Source: Rhabdaerophilum calidifontis (GTDB lineage: Bacteria > Pseudomonadota > Alphaproteobacteria > Rhizobiales > Beijerinckiaceae). Taken from it: a stretch of 64,000 nucleotides of DNA. Positions 19,019-27,254 of the stretch are shown one piece after another. The translations under genes and the position numbers were made by a program. The stretch covers positions 620,001 through 684,000 of the forward strand of contig NZ_VTRS01000001.1 of NCBI RefSeq assembly GCF_008641065.1, written 5' to 3'. Below the pieces are notes generated by a model. It did not search any database. It was not told the origin of the DNA and worked only from the letters and a program-made list of their open reading frames with translations. How positions within the stretch are numbered: position 1 is the stretch's first letter; the number at the start of each line of letters is the position of its first letter.

Positions 19019-19294
19019 ATGCGTCGCGCCACCGGGTTTCGTCTGTTACCGGGCCTTCTGCCGCTCTTCGTGGCCCTATCGGCCGCCATGCCGGTTGCGG
19101 CCGCGGGGCCGGCGGTCGGCGCGATCGATCCCGAGCCGGGCTCGGCGCTGCTCGGTGATCTCCTCGACCGCGAGGACGCTGCACGGCGCCAGCCTGCATC
19201 CGCCGCGCCGCCGCGCGCTGTCCGCACCGAGCCGCGCATCCCGCGCGGCGCGACCATTGTTCTGCTGCCGGGCCGGCGGCTGCGTCTGCGCTGA
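19019..19294 (+). CDS. Small secreted hypothetical protein
   Basis: A 91-residue unrecognised protein. It starts with two arginines, a hydrophobic run (about 7-24) and an A-M-P-V-A-A-A cleavage-like site, consistent with export. The remaining roughly 60 residues are Ala/Pro/Arg-rich and end RGATIVLLPGRRLRLR. The downstream NADPH:quinone reductase stop is three bases from this stop, convergent. Codon usage is like the neighbours, but homology cannot be judged here. Confidence 0.4.
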   Translation: MRRATGFRLLPGLLPLFVALSAAMPVAAAGPAVGAIDPEPGSALLGDLLDREDAARRQPASAAPPRAVRTEPRIPRGATIVLLPGRRLRLR

Positions 19295-19297
19295 AGC

Positions 19298-20299
19298 TCA
19301 ACCGCCTGCCATCGCGAGCATGATCTTGCCCATATGCCGCGAGGATTCCATGCGCTCATGCGCGGCGCGCGCCTCGGCGAGCGGGAAGACCCGGTCGATG
19401 CGCGGCCGGACCGCGCCGGCCGCGACGAGGGGCCAGACATCGCGCCGCACCGCATCGGCCACGGCCTGCTTCTCGGCGAGCGTGCGCGGGCGCAATGTCG
19501 AGCCGGTGATCGTCTGACGCCGGACCATCAGGAAACGGAAATCGATCTCGGCCACGGATCCGCGCAGGAAGGCGATCTGCACGAGGCGGCCCTCGATGGC
19601 GAGGCAGCGGAGATTGCGGGCGATGTAATCGCCGCCCACCATGTCGAGGATGAGGTCGGCGCCGCGCCCCCCGGTCTCGGCCCGCACCACGGCGACGAAA
19701 TCCTCGCCGTTGTAATCGATCGCGCGGTCGGCGCCGAGATCGCGGCAGAACCCGGTCTTGCCGGCGCTGGCGGTGGCCAGCACCCGCGCGCCCAGCGCTT
19801 TCGCGAGCTGGATGGCGATGGAGCCGATGCCGCTCGCGCCGCCATGGATCAGGATGGTCTCGCCCCGCGCGAGGCGGCCGCGCGTGACGATGTTGTCATA
19901 CACGGTCAGCACGTTCTCGGGCAGGGCGGCCGCCTCGAGCAGCCCGAGTCCTTCGGGAATGGGCATCGCGAGCGGCGCCTCGACGAGGCAGAATTCGGCA
20001 TAGCCGCCGCCGGCGACGAGCGCGGTCAACCGGTCGCCCGGGCGCCAGCCCTCCACCCCGTCGCCGAGCGCGGCGACGGTTCCCGCGACCTCCAGGCCGG
20101 GGATTTCCGGCGCGCCGGGCGGTGGCGGATAGGCGCCGGCGCGTTGCAGGCAATCCGGCCGGTTGACCCCGGCATAGGCGACCTTCAGCAGGATCTGCCC
20201 CGGCCCCGGTCGGGGGACGGGCGCGCTCCCGAGGGCGATGACCTCCGGGCCGCCCGGCGCGGTGAAGCGGATCTGCTGCATCAGGGCGGGGAGAGGCAT
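19298..20299 (-). CDS. NAD(P)H:quinone oxidoreductase, PIG3/zeta-crystallin family
   Basis: A 333-residue medium-chain dehydrogenase/reductase lacking zinc ligands, of the quinone oxidoreductase (TIGR02824, PIG3) type. It has the GVNRPDCLQRAGAYPPPPGAP substrate-side motif (split here), GLEVAGTV, and the NADPH-binding ILIHGGASGIGSIAIQLAK. It probably reduces quinones or enones with NADPH. The ATG at 20299 has GGAG upstream. It diverges from the FAD oxidase gene across 94 bases. Confidence 0.9.
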   Translation of the reverse strand: MPLPALMQQIRFTAPGGPEVIALGSAPVPRPGPGQILLKVAYAGVNRPDCLQRAGAYPPPPGAPEIPGLEVAGTVAALGDGVEGWRPGDRLTALVAGGGYAEFCLVEAPLAMPIPEGLGLLEAAALPENVLTVYDNIVTRGRLARGETILIHGGASGIGSIAIQLAKALGARVLATASAGKTGFCRDLGADRAIDYNGEDFVAVVRAETGGRGADLILDMVGGDYIARNLRCLAIEGRLVQIAFLRGSVAEIDFRFLMVRRQTITGSTLRPRTLAEKQAVADAVRRDVWPLVAAGAVRPRIDRVFPLAEARAAHERMESSRHMGKIMLAMAGG

Positions 20300-20393
20300 C
20301 GGGAACTCCGCTTCCGGGGCCGGCATCGATTGCCGAAATGGCAGCAAGCTGGAATAGGATGCGACCCCGGCAAGGTCAAACGGGATCGCGCGG

Positions 20394-21896
20394 ATGAACG
20401 GCAGGATGGCGGATGAGATGCAGGCGGCGGGGCGGCTCCCCTCCGGGTTTCTCGATGCGGCGCGGGCGATCCTGCCCGAGGATGGCATGCTTACGACGCC
20501 GGATCGTATCCGCCCCTATCTCGTCGAGGCACGCGGGCTGATCGAGGGCGAGGCCGGGGCGGTGTTCCGGCCCCGCAACACGGATGAGGTGGCGGCGCTG
20601 ATGCGGCTCGCGCGGGCGCATCGCGTTCCGGTCGTCGCACTCGGCGGCCGCACGGGGCTCACGGGCGGCGGCGTGCCCTTCGGCGGCATCGTGCTCTCGC
20701 TCGAACGGATGAACCGGATCGGGGTGGTCGACGCGGCCAACGCGACGCTGCGGGTCGAGGCCGGCGCAGTGCTCCAGAACGTGCAGGAGGCGGCACGGGC
20801 GGCGGGCTTCCTGTTCCCGCTCTCGCTCGCCTCGGAAGGCTCGTGCACGATCGGCGGCAATATCGCCACCAATGCCGGCGGGACGGCGGTGCTGCGCTAC
20901 GGCAATATGCGCGACCTGGTGCTGGGCATCGAGGCGGTCTTGCCGGACGGGCAGGTTCTCGACGTGCTTTCGGGGCTCCGCAAGGACAATGCCGGCTATG
21001 ATCTCAAGCATCTCTTCATCGGTTCGGAGGGCACGCTCGGCATCGTCACGGCGGCGGTGCTGAAGCTGTTCCCGCTGCCGCGCGCCCGCGCGACGGCCTT
21101 CATCGCGGCGGCGGATCCCGGCGCGGTGGTGGCGCTGTTCGAGCGGCTGCGCGCAGCGGCGGGCGAAAGGCTGACCACGTTCGAGATCCTGCCGCGCTTC
21201 GCACTCGAGATCGTGCTCCGGCACGCGCCCGGCAGCCGCGATCCGCTCGGCGCGCCCGCGCCCTGGTATGCGCTCGCGGAGTTGACCTCACCGGAGGCCG
21301 GGGCGATACTCGACGAGCAACTGACCGAGGTGCTCGGCGCGGCGCTGGAGGCGGGGCTGGTGCTCGATGCTGCGCTCGCGGCGAGCCAGCGCGAGGCGGG
21401 GGATTTCTGGCGCATCCGCGAGGCGGTGTCGGAATGCCAGCGCCATGAGGGCGGCTCGATCAAGCATGACGTCTCGGTGCCGATCTCGCGCGTTGCCGAT
21501 TTCATGGTCGAGACGATCGCCGCCTGCGAAGCGGCGATGCCGGGCATCCGCCCTTGCGCCTTCGGTCATATCGGCGACGGCAATATCCATTTCAATCTCA
21601 GCCAGCCGCCGGGCATGGACAAGGCGGCCTTCCTCGCCGAATGGCATCGCTTCAACCGGATCGTCCATGACGCGGTGCATGCGCGCGGCGGCTCCATCGC
21701 GGCCGAACACGGCGTTGGGCTGATCAAGCGCGATGAATTGCCGCGCTACAAGGACCCTGCGGCACTGGCCCTGATGGCGGTGATCAAGCGGGCGGTCGAC
21801 CCGCTCAACCTGCTCAATCCGGGCAAGGTGGTGCGGATCGATGCGGGAAGCCCGGTTTTCGATCCCGCCGCGGGCGGCGCGGGAAATTCGGGCTGA
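20394..21896 (+). CDS. FAD-linked oxidase, GlcD/D-2-hydroxyacid dehydrogenase type
   Basis: A 500-residue VAO/PCMH-fold flavoprotein. The FAD-binding half contains VVALGGRTGLTGGGVP, ASEGSCTIGGNIATNAGG and GYDLKHLFIGSEGTLGI. The C-terminal half has the metal-site HIGDGNIHFNLSQP and AAEHGVGLIKRDEL, as in D-lactate, glycolate and D-2-hydroxyglutarate dehydrogenases. The substrate is therefore some D-2-hydroxyacid. It lies 120 bases before an orphan binding protein and near a sulfolactate gene set, which makes a sulfonated hydroxyacid conceivable, but this is only context. Confidence 0.85.
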   Translation: MNGRMADEMQAAGRLPSGFLDAARAILPEDGMLTTPDRIRPYLVEARGLIEGEAGAVFRPRNTDEVAALMRLARAHRVPVVALGGRTGLTGGGVPFGGIVLSLERMNRIGVVDAANATLRVEAGAVLQNVQEAARAAGFLFPLSLASEGSCTIGGNIATNAGGTAVLRYGNMRDLVLGIEAVLPDGQVLDVLSGLRKDNAGYDLKHLFIGSEGTLGIVTAAVLKLFPLPRARATAFIAAADPGAVVALFERLRAAAGERLTTFEILPRFALEIVLRHAPGSRDPLGAPAPWYALAELTSPEAGAILDEQLTEVLGAALEAGLVLDAALAASQREAGDFWRIREAVSECQRHEGGSIKHDVSVPISRVADFMVETIAACEAAMPGIRPCAFGHIGDGNIHFNLSQPPGMDKAAFLAEWHRFNRIVHDAVHARGGSIAAEHGVGLIKRDELPRYKDPAALALMAVIKRAVDPLNLLNPGKVVRIDAGSPVFDPAAGGAGNSG

Positions 21897-22015
21897 AATG
21901 ACCGCTACCCGTTCAGGGTGCTTGCGGGTTTCGATCGCTTCCGGGACACTTGCGCCGGCTCTGCCCAGGCGGGGCGCGAAAGACAAGACGGGATGCGGAT
22001 ATCCGGGAGGATTGG

Positions 22016-23014
22016 ATGAGCGGCGTGGAGATTTTCAGGCATATCCGGCGGCGCGCGGCGCTGGCGCTGGGCGCGGCGGCGCTGGTTCTCGCAGGCACGG
22101 GAGCGGCCGGGGCCTTCCCCACCAAACCGGTCACGATCATCGTGCCCTTCGCGGCCGGGGGGCCGAGCGACACGATCGCGCGGCTTTTCGCCGCCTCCAT
22201 GGGGCAGACATTGGGCGGGCAGGTCATCGTCGAGAATGTCGCCGGCGCCGGCTCGACGATCGGCATCGGCCGGGTGGCGAAGGCCGCGCCGGACGGGCAT
22301 ACCCTTCTCGTCTCGCATATCAGCCACGCCACGACCGCGAGCCTCTACAAGACGCTGACCTACGATCCGGTCGGCGATTTCGCGCCGGTGGGCATGATGA
22401 CCGACGGCGCCTTCGTCCTGGTTTCGCGGAAGGATTTCCCGGCCGGCTCGGTGGCGGAGCTGTTCCAGAAGATCAAGGCCGGTGGCGAGAAGATCTCCTA
22501 TGCCCATGCCGGGGTCGGCTCCGGCTCGCATCTCTGCGGGCTGATGATCCAGAACGCGCTCGGCGCCCGGATGAACGAGATCCCCTATCGCGGCACCGGC
22601 CCGGCGCTCAGCGATATCGTGTCCGGGAAGGTCGATCTCCTCTGCGATCAGATCACCTCGGCGCTGCCGCAGATCCAGGGTGGCTCGGTCAAGGCCCATG
22701 CCGTGACCTCGAAAGCCCCGGTCGCGGCGCTGAAGCTGCCGACGGTCGCGGAATCCGGAATCAAGGATTTCGAGATCACCATCTGGCACGGGCTCTATGC
22801 GCCGAAGGGCACGCCGGCGGATGTGATCGCCAAGCTCAACGGTGCGCTCAAGGCCGCGCTCAAGGATCCGACGATCCTCAAGCGCCTCGACACGCTCTCC
22901 ACCATCGCCGCCACCGAGAAGCAGGCGAACCCGGATTTCCTCCGCCAGCGGCTCGTCGCGGAGATCGCGAACTGGAAGGGCATCATCGAGAAGGCCGGCA
23001 TCAAGGCCGAATAA
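22016..23014 (+). CDS. Bug-family (tripartite tricarboxylate transporter type) substrate-binding protein
   Basis: A 332-residue periplasmic binding protein. A basic N-terminus and hydrophobic stretch end in TGAAGAFPTKP. The mature start PVTIIVPFAAGGPSDTIAR and VENVAGAGSTIGIGRVAKAAPDGHTLL are the hallmark Bug/TctC motifs. The ATG at 22016 has GGGAGG five bases upstream. No TctA or TctB membrane genes are present, as is common for orphan Bug proteins. It is followed by a strong hairpin at 23029-23060. Confidence 0.92.
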   Translation: MSGVEIFRHIRRRAALALGAAALVLAGTGAAGAFPTKPVTIIVPFAAGGPSDTIARLFAASMGQTLGGQVIVENVAGAGSTIGIGRVAKAAPDGHTLLVSHISHATTASLYKTLTYDPVGDFAPVGMMTDGAFVLVSRKDFPAGSVAELFQKIKAGGEKISYAHAGVGSGSHLCGLMIQNALGARMNEIPYRGTGPALSDIVSGKVDLLCDQITSALPQIQGGSVKAHAVTSKAPVAALKLPTVAESGIKDFEITIWHGLYAPKGTPADVIAKLNGALKAALKDPTILKRLDTLSTIAATEKQANPDFLRQRLVAEIANWKGIIEKAGIKAE

Positions 23015-23028
23015 CGCGCCTTGCGCTG

Positions 23029-23060
23029 GAACCGGGCGGGCCGTTCGGCCTGCCCGGTTC
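23029..23060 (+). terminator. Strong hairpin between convergent genes, possible terminator
   Basis: GAACCGGGCGGGCC and GGCCTGCCCGGTTC can form a 14-base-pair stem (one G-T pair) with a GTTC loop, starting 15 bases after the Bug-protein stop. There is no T tract on either side, so it may act with Rho, or protect transcript ends, rather than as an intrinsic terminator. Confidence 0.5.
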
Positions 23061-23061
23061 A

Positions 23062-23092
23062 GGTCAGGACATGCCCGGGTCAGGACATGCCC
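23062..23092. repeat. Tandem 15-base direct repeat at the YitT stop codon
   Basis: GGTCAGGACATGCCC occurs at 23062-23076 and again at 23078-23092. The second copy contains the YitT stop codon (TCA at 23080-23082) and its last codons; the first copy lies just beyond. This looks like a short tandem duplication with no coding consequence. Confidence 0.7.
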
Positions 23093-23706
23093 ATGTAGCG
23101 GCCGGGGCGGTGGTTGATCGCCAGGGTGAGGTTGACCACCGCCGCGCCGAGAACCGAGAGCAGGATGTTCCGCGGTTCGAGCAGGAAGAAGGCGCCGGCG
23201 AAGATCGCGAGGTCGAGCCCGAGCTGGAAATAGCCGGCGCGGATGCCCCAGCGCTCCTGGAGATGCATCGCGACGATATTGACGGCGCCGAGTGCGGTGC
23301 GGTGCCGGAACAGCATCAGCAGCCCGACCCCCATCAGCCCGCCGCCGACCAGCGTCGCGAAGAGCGGGTCGAGCCGCGCGAACGCGACCCAGCGCGGCAC
23401 CAGCGCCGTGAATACCGCCACGAGGCTCACCGCTGCGAAGGTGCGCAGGGCGAAGCCGATCCCCATCCGATGCGCGGCCAGCAGGTAGAAGGGCAGGTTC
23501 AGGGCCGAGAAAACCAGCCAGAACCCCGTTCCGGTCGCGTGGTGGAGGAGGAGCGCCAGGCCGGCGGTGCCGCCCGTGACAAGCACCGCCTCCGTATACA
23601 TCACCAGCCCGAACGCAACGAAGAGCGTGGCCATCAGGATGGCCAGCGCATCCTCGTAGAGCGCGTGCCGGACGACGTCGCCGGCCCGGGACGCGGCCTC
23701 GCTCAC
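23080..23706 (-). CDS. YitT-family integral membrane protein
   Basis: A 208-residue protein with about five to six hydrophobic segments, matching the YitT/DUF161 family (EAVLVTGGTAGLALLLHHATG, HRMGIGFALRT, and GGGLMGVGLLMLFRHRTALG near the middle). The C-terminal DUF2179 domain of longer YitT proteins is absent. The GTG start overlaps the stop of the upstream semialdehyde dehydrogenase gene (GTGA), so it is the last, translationally coupled gene of the sulfolactate operon. Family function is unknown; given the operon, an export role for a sulfonate, sulfite or related anion is a hypothesis only. Confidence 0.75.
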   Translation of the reverse strand: MSEAASRAGDVVRHALYEDALAILMATLFVAFGLVMYTEAVLVTGGTAGLALLLHHATGTGFWLVFSALNLPFYLLAAHRMGIGFALRTFAAVSLVAVFTALVPRWVAFARLDPLFATLVGGGLMGVGLLMLFRHRTALGAVNIVAMHLQERWGIRAGYFQLGLDLAIFAGAFFLLEPRNILLSVLGAAVVNLTLAINHRPGRYMGMS

Positions 23707-25154
23707 GCGATGCCGCCCAGGCAGACGTATTTCACGTCCATGTAATCGTCGAGGCCGTAGCGCGAGCCCTCGCGGCCGATGCCCGATTCCTTGACGCCGC
23801 CGAAGGGCGCGACCTCGGTGGTGATTAGCCCCTCGTTGACGCCGACCATGCCGTATTTCAGCGCCTCGGCGACGCGGAAGGCGCGGGCGAGGTCGCGGGT
23901 GTAGAAATAGGCGGCGAGGCCGTATTCGGTGGCGTTCGCCCAGCCGACGACCTCCTCCTCGGTCTCGAAGCGGAAGATCGGCGCCAGCGGTCCGAAGGTC
24001 TCCTCGGTGGCAACGCGCATCGTCTGCGTCACGCCCTTGACGACCGTCGGCTCGAAGAAATTGCCGCCGAGCGCGTGGCGGCCGCCGCCGGTGACGATCG
24101 TCGCGCCCTTGCCGGTGGCGTCGGCGAGATGGGCCTCGACCTTGGCAAGGGCGCGCTGATCGATCAGCGGGCCGAGCTGGACGCCGGCCTCGAACCCGTT
24201 GCCGACCTTCACGGTCGCCACTGCCGCCGCCAGCCGCTCGGCGAAGGTGTCATGGATGCCGGCCTGCACGTAGAACCGGTTGGTGCACACGCAGGTCTGG
24301 CCGGCATTGCGGTATTTGGCGAGCATCGCCCCCTCGACCGCGCGGTCGAGATCGGCGTCGTCGAACACGATGAAGGGCGCGTTGCCGCCGAGTTCCATCG
24401 AGACGCGCTTCATCGTCGGCGCGCTCTGCGCCGCGAGCAGCTTGCCGACCGGGGTGGAGCCGGTAAAGGTGATCTTGCGCACCAGCGGGTTGCCGGTCAG
24501 CTCTGCGCCGATCGCCGGCGCCTCGCCGGTGACGATGTTGACCACGCCGGCCGGGATGCCGGCCTTCTCGCAGAGCAGGCCCCAGGCCAGGCCCGAATAG
24601 GGCGTCAGATCCGCCGGCTTGACGACGATCGTGCAGCCGGCCGCGAGCGCGGCGCCGAGCTTGCGCGCGATCATCGAGGACGGGAAGTTCCAGGGCGTGA
24701 TCGCGCCGACGACCCCGACCGGCTCCTTGGTCACGAGGATGCGCCGGTCGCCCCAGGGCGAGGGGATCACGTCGCCATAGGCGCGGCGGGCCTCCTCCGC
24801 GAACCATTGGACATAGGCGGCCGAGCCGCCGACCTCGCCGCGCGCCTCCGCGAGCGGCTTGCCCTGTTCCATCGTCAGAAGCGTGGCGAGCGCCTCGGTA
24901 TTGTCGCGGATGAGTTGCGCGAGCTTCATGAGCAGCGCGCTCCGCTCGGCGGCGGTCTTCTTCCGCCAGGCAGGGAAGGCGGCATGGGCGGCCTCGATGG
25001 CGCGCCGCGTCTCGGCGGCGCCGCAATTCGGCACGGTGCCGAGCACGTCGCCGGTTGCCGGATCGGTGACACGGATCGTGCCGCCGCCATCGGCCGCGAC
25101 CCATTCGCCGCCGATGAAATTCTTCTCCTGCCTGAATTCGAGCTTGGTCAGCAT
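23703..25154 (-). CDS. NAD(P)-dependent semialdehyde dehydrogenase, candidate sulfolactaldehyde dehydrogenase
   Basis: A 483-residue aldehyde dehydrogenase closest in pattern to GabD succinate-semialdehyde dehydrogenase. Visible motifs are ITPWNFPSSMIARKL, the general-base ELGGNAPFIVFDDADLD, the nucleophile-bearing RNAGQTCVCTNRFYV, and ETFGPLAPIFRF. No gamma-aminobutyrate genes are nearby. It is encoded downstream of suyAB-slcC-comC on the same strand and coupled to YitT. As known from sulfoglycolysis, GabD-like enzymes (sulfolactaldehyde dehydrogenase) oxidise sulfolactaldehyde to (S)-sulfolactate, which fits this neighbourhood. Family identity is certain; the sulfonated substrate is inferred from context. 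The ATG at 25154 is preferred over 25169. Confidence 0.85.
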   Translation of the reverse strand: MLTKLEFRQEKNFIGGEWVAADGGGTIRVTDPATGDVLGTVPNCGAAETRRAIEAAHAAFPAWRKKTAAERSALLMKLAQLIRDNTEALATLLTMEQGKPLAEARGEVGGSAAYVQWFAEEARRAYGDVIPSPWGDRRILVTKEPVGVVGAITPWNFPSSMIARKLGAALAAGCTIVVKPADLTPYSGLAWGLLCEKAGIPAGVVNIVTGEAPAIGAELTGNPLVRKITFTGSTPVGKLLAAQSAPTMKRVSMELGGNAPFIVFDDADLDRAVEGAMLAKYRNAGQTCVCTNRFYVQAGIHDTFAERLAAAVATVKVGNGFEAGVQLGPLIDQRALAKVEAHLADATGKGATIVTGGGRHALGGNFFEPTVVKGVTQTMRVATEETFGPLAPIFRFETEEEVVGWANATEYGLAAYFYTRDLARAFRVAEALKYGMVGVNEGLITTEVAPFGGVKESGIGREGSRYGLDDYMDVKYVCLGGIA

Positions 25155-25299
25155 GGCATACTCCAGCATGGGGCGACCGGCCGGGCCGGCGCCGTTTTGC
25201 TCCCCTGCCGGTTGCTATCGCATATCGCGATCCGCAGGGCAGCAGGGCGCGGCAAATATTTCGGTTACCCGGAGGTGCCGATCTCGGGGCGTCCCGCGC

Positions 25300-26298
25300 T
25301 CAGAGCGCCTCGATCTCGGCGCGCAGGGCCGGCGCGATCGCGAGCCCCTCGGCCTTTGCCTTCGCCCGCAGCGCGATCCGCCGTGCGCCGGGCAGGCGGG
25401 CACCCTCCTGGCTTCGGATCTGCTCGGCGAGGCGCCGGAAATGCTGCAATGCACCCTTGCCGCCGATCATCGCGGGATCGAGGGCAATGAGCAGCTGGCC
25501 GGTGCCGGGGGGTGCCCCTCGATCGTCGAGGAAGGAGGAGGCGTCGGCGGCGTAATTGGCGCCGGTGAGGCCCGCCGCGAGCAATTCGACCATCAGCGCG
25601 AGCGCCGTGCCCTTGGCGTCCCCCAGCGGGAGCATCGTGCCGGCGAGTGCGGCGGCCGCGTCGGTGGTGGGGCGGCCGTCGCGGTCGAGCGCCCAGCCCT
25701 CGGGGATCGCCTCGCCCTTCTGCCGGGCGGCGAGGATATTGCCGCGCGCGACCTTCGACAGCGAGAGATCGACGACGATCGGCGCCTCGTCCGGCAGCGG
25801 GCAGGCGAAGGCGATCGGGTTGGTGCCGAACACCCCGGTCCGTCCGCCCCAGGGCGCCATGGCGGCCGGGGTATTGGCAAAGAGCAGCGCGACGAGCCCC
25901 CTATCGGCCAGCCGTTCCACGGGATGGCCGGCGACGCCGCAATGATGCGAGCGCGTGATCGCCGCGCAGGCGATGCCCATGATCGGCGCGGCCTCGGCCA
26001 GGGCGGCCTCGGCGGCGGCGAGGGCGGGATAGGCAAACCCGTGGCGGGCATCGATCCGCGCCAGGGCCGGGCTCACATGCGTGACCGAGGGTTCGGCGAA
26101 GCCGTCGATCTTGCCGGCCCGCGCCTGCGCGGCGTAGCTCGTGACGCGCGAGAAACCGTGTCCGCGGAGCCCGTCCGCCTCGGCGGCGACGAGCGCCCGC
26201 GCGACCAGGGCGGCGTTGGCCGGGCTCGTCCGGCACCGTTCGAGCGCGCCGGCAACCAGCGCCTCGGCCTCGGCGAGGGAGAGCGTGTTGGCGGACAT
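25300..26298 (-). CDS. comC: Ldh/MDH2-family dehydrogenase, candidate (R)-sulfolactate dehydrogenase
   Basis: A 332-residue member of the malate/L-lactate (ComC, YlbC) dehydrogenase family. It shows the family segments ADGLRGHGFSRVTSYA, a catalytic SHHCGVAGHPVERLA, FANTPAAMAPWGG and FGTNPIAFACP. In sulfolactate degraders, ComC is the NAD(P)-dependent (R)-sulfolactate dehydrogenase. Paired with SlcC, it racemises sulfolactate through sulfopyruvate. The gene starts two bases after slcC, in the same operon as suyAB. The gene symbol is given from context; without it, malate or another 2-hydroxyacid would be possible. Confidence 0.8.
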   Translation of the reverse strand: MSANTLSLAEAEALVAGALERCRTSPANAALVARALVAAEADGLRGHGFSRVTSYAAQARAGKIDGFAEPSVTHVSPALARIDARHGFAYPALAAAEAALAEAAPIMGIACAAITRSHHCGVAGHPVERLADRGLVALLFANTPAAMAPWGGRTGVFGTNPIAFACPLPDEAPIVVDLSLSKVARGNILAARQKGEAIPEGWALDRDGRPTTDAAAALAGTMLPLGDAKGTALALMVELLAAGLTGANYAADASSFLDDRGAPPGTGQLLIALDPAMIGGKGALQHFRRLAEQIRSQEGARLPGARRIALRAKAKAEGLAIAPALRAEIEAL

Positions 26299-26300
26299 GC

Positions 26301-27233
26301 TCAGTGCCCTCCGTCGAGGGCGGCGAGAACCTTGTCCGCGATCAGCGTCGAGACGCGGATATTCGATTCCGCCGTCACGCCGGCGATATGCGGGGTCAGG
26401 ATCAGGTTGGGGCAATCCCGGAAGATCGCCGCCCGCGCCGCCGTCAGCGGCTCCTCCTCGAACACATCGAGCGCCGCGCCGGCGAGCCGGCCGTCCTTTA
26501 GCGCCAGGGCCAGAGCCGCCTCGTCGACGATGCCGCCGCGCGCGGCGTTGAGCAGCACCGCATCCTTCCGCATGCGCCGCAGCCGCAGATCGTCGATCAG
26601 ATGGCGGGTGCCGTCGGTGAGCGGCACATGGAGCGACACGACATCCGCCTCGCGCAGCAGGGGTTCGAGCCCGTGCGGGCGGGCGAGCGCCCAGGCGGGG
26701 TCGCCATCCTTCACGAATGGATCATGCGCCATCACGTCCATGCCGAGAGCGCGGGCGCGCCGGGCCACCTCGCGGGCGATGGCGCCGAAGCCGACGAGCC
26801 CCATCACGCGGCCGGAGAGTTCGCGGCCCATCAGGCGGTTGCGCGGCCATTCGCCGGCGATCACCGCATCGGTCGCGTGATAGGCGCCGCGCAGCAGCAG
26901 CAGCGCCGAGGTGATCACCCATTCGGCGACGGAAAGATCGTTCGCGCCGGTGGCCGGAACGACCGGTAGCCGCCGTGCCGCGCAGGCGTCCGTGTCGATA
27001 TTGTCGAGCCCGACGCCGAGCCGGCCGACGATTTCCAGCCGTGCGCCGGCTGCCAGAACCGCTCCGCGCACCTGGGTGCGGTTGCGCACGATCAGCGCCC
27101 GCGCCTCCGGCAGCAGCGCCAGCAGGCGGGGCATATCGTCCACGAGCCGGGGATCATAGAGCGTGTCGTGCCGGGCCGCGAGGCGCGCCACCGCGGCCTC
27201 GTCCATGAATTCGGTGATGATGATCGCGGGCAT
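26301..27233 (-). CDS. slcC: D-2-hydroxyacid dehydrogenase, candidate (S)-sulfolactate dehydrogenase
   Basis: A 310-residue phosphoglycerate-dehydrogenase-like enzyme. The nucleotide-binding site is GLVGFGAIAREVARRA. The catalytic Arg lies in LLNAARGGIVDEAAL, the Glu in LDVFEEEPL and the His in LILTPHIAGVT. The short form without an ACT domain matches SlcC, the NAD-dependent (S)-sulfolactate dehydrogenase known from Chromohalobacter. It sits between comC and the exporter gene, in an operon with suyAB, which is the known arrangement for sulfolactate racemisation. Another 2-hydroxyacid cannot be excluded by sequence alone. Confidence 0.8.
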   Translation of the reverse strand: MPAIIITEFMDEAAVARLAARHDTLYDPRLVDDMPRLLALLPEARALIVRNRTQVRGAVLAAGARLEIVGRLGVGLDNIDTDACAARRLPVVPATGANDLSVAEWVITSALLLLRGAYHATDAVIAGEWPRNRLMGRELSGRVMGLVGFGAIAREVARRARALGMDVMAHDPFVKDGDPAWALARPHGLEPLLREADVVSLHVPLTDGTRHLIDDLRLRRMRKDAVLLNAARGGIVDEAALALALKDGRLAGAALDVFEEEPLTAARAAIFRDCPNLILTPHIAGVTAESNIRVSTLIADKVLAALDGGH

Positions 27234-27254
27234 GGCGCCCTCCTCCGGATGGGG

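Noticed and set aside
23703-25154. Reading the dehydrogenase as part of a gamma-aminobutyrate pathway (gabD with gabT)
   Set aside because: No aminotransferase or GABA permease gene is adjacent, and the operon is made of sulfolactate genes.
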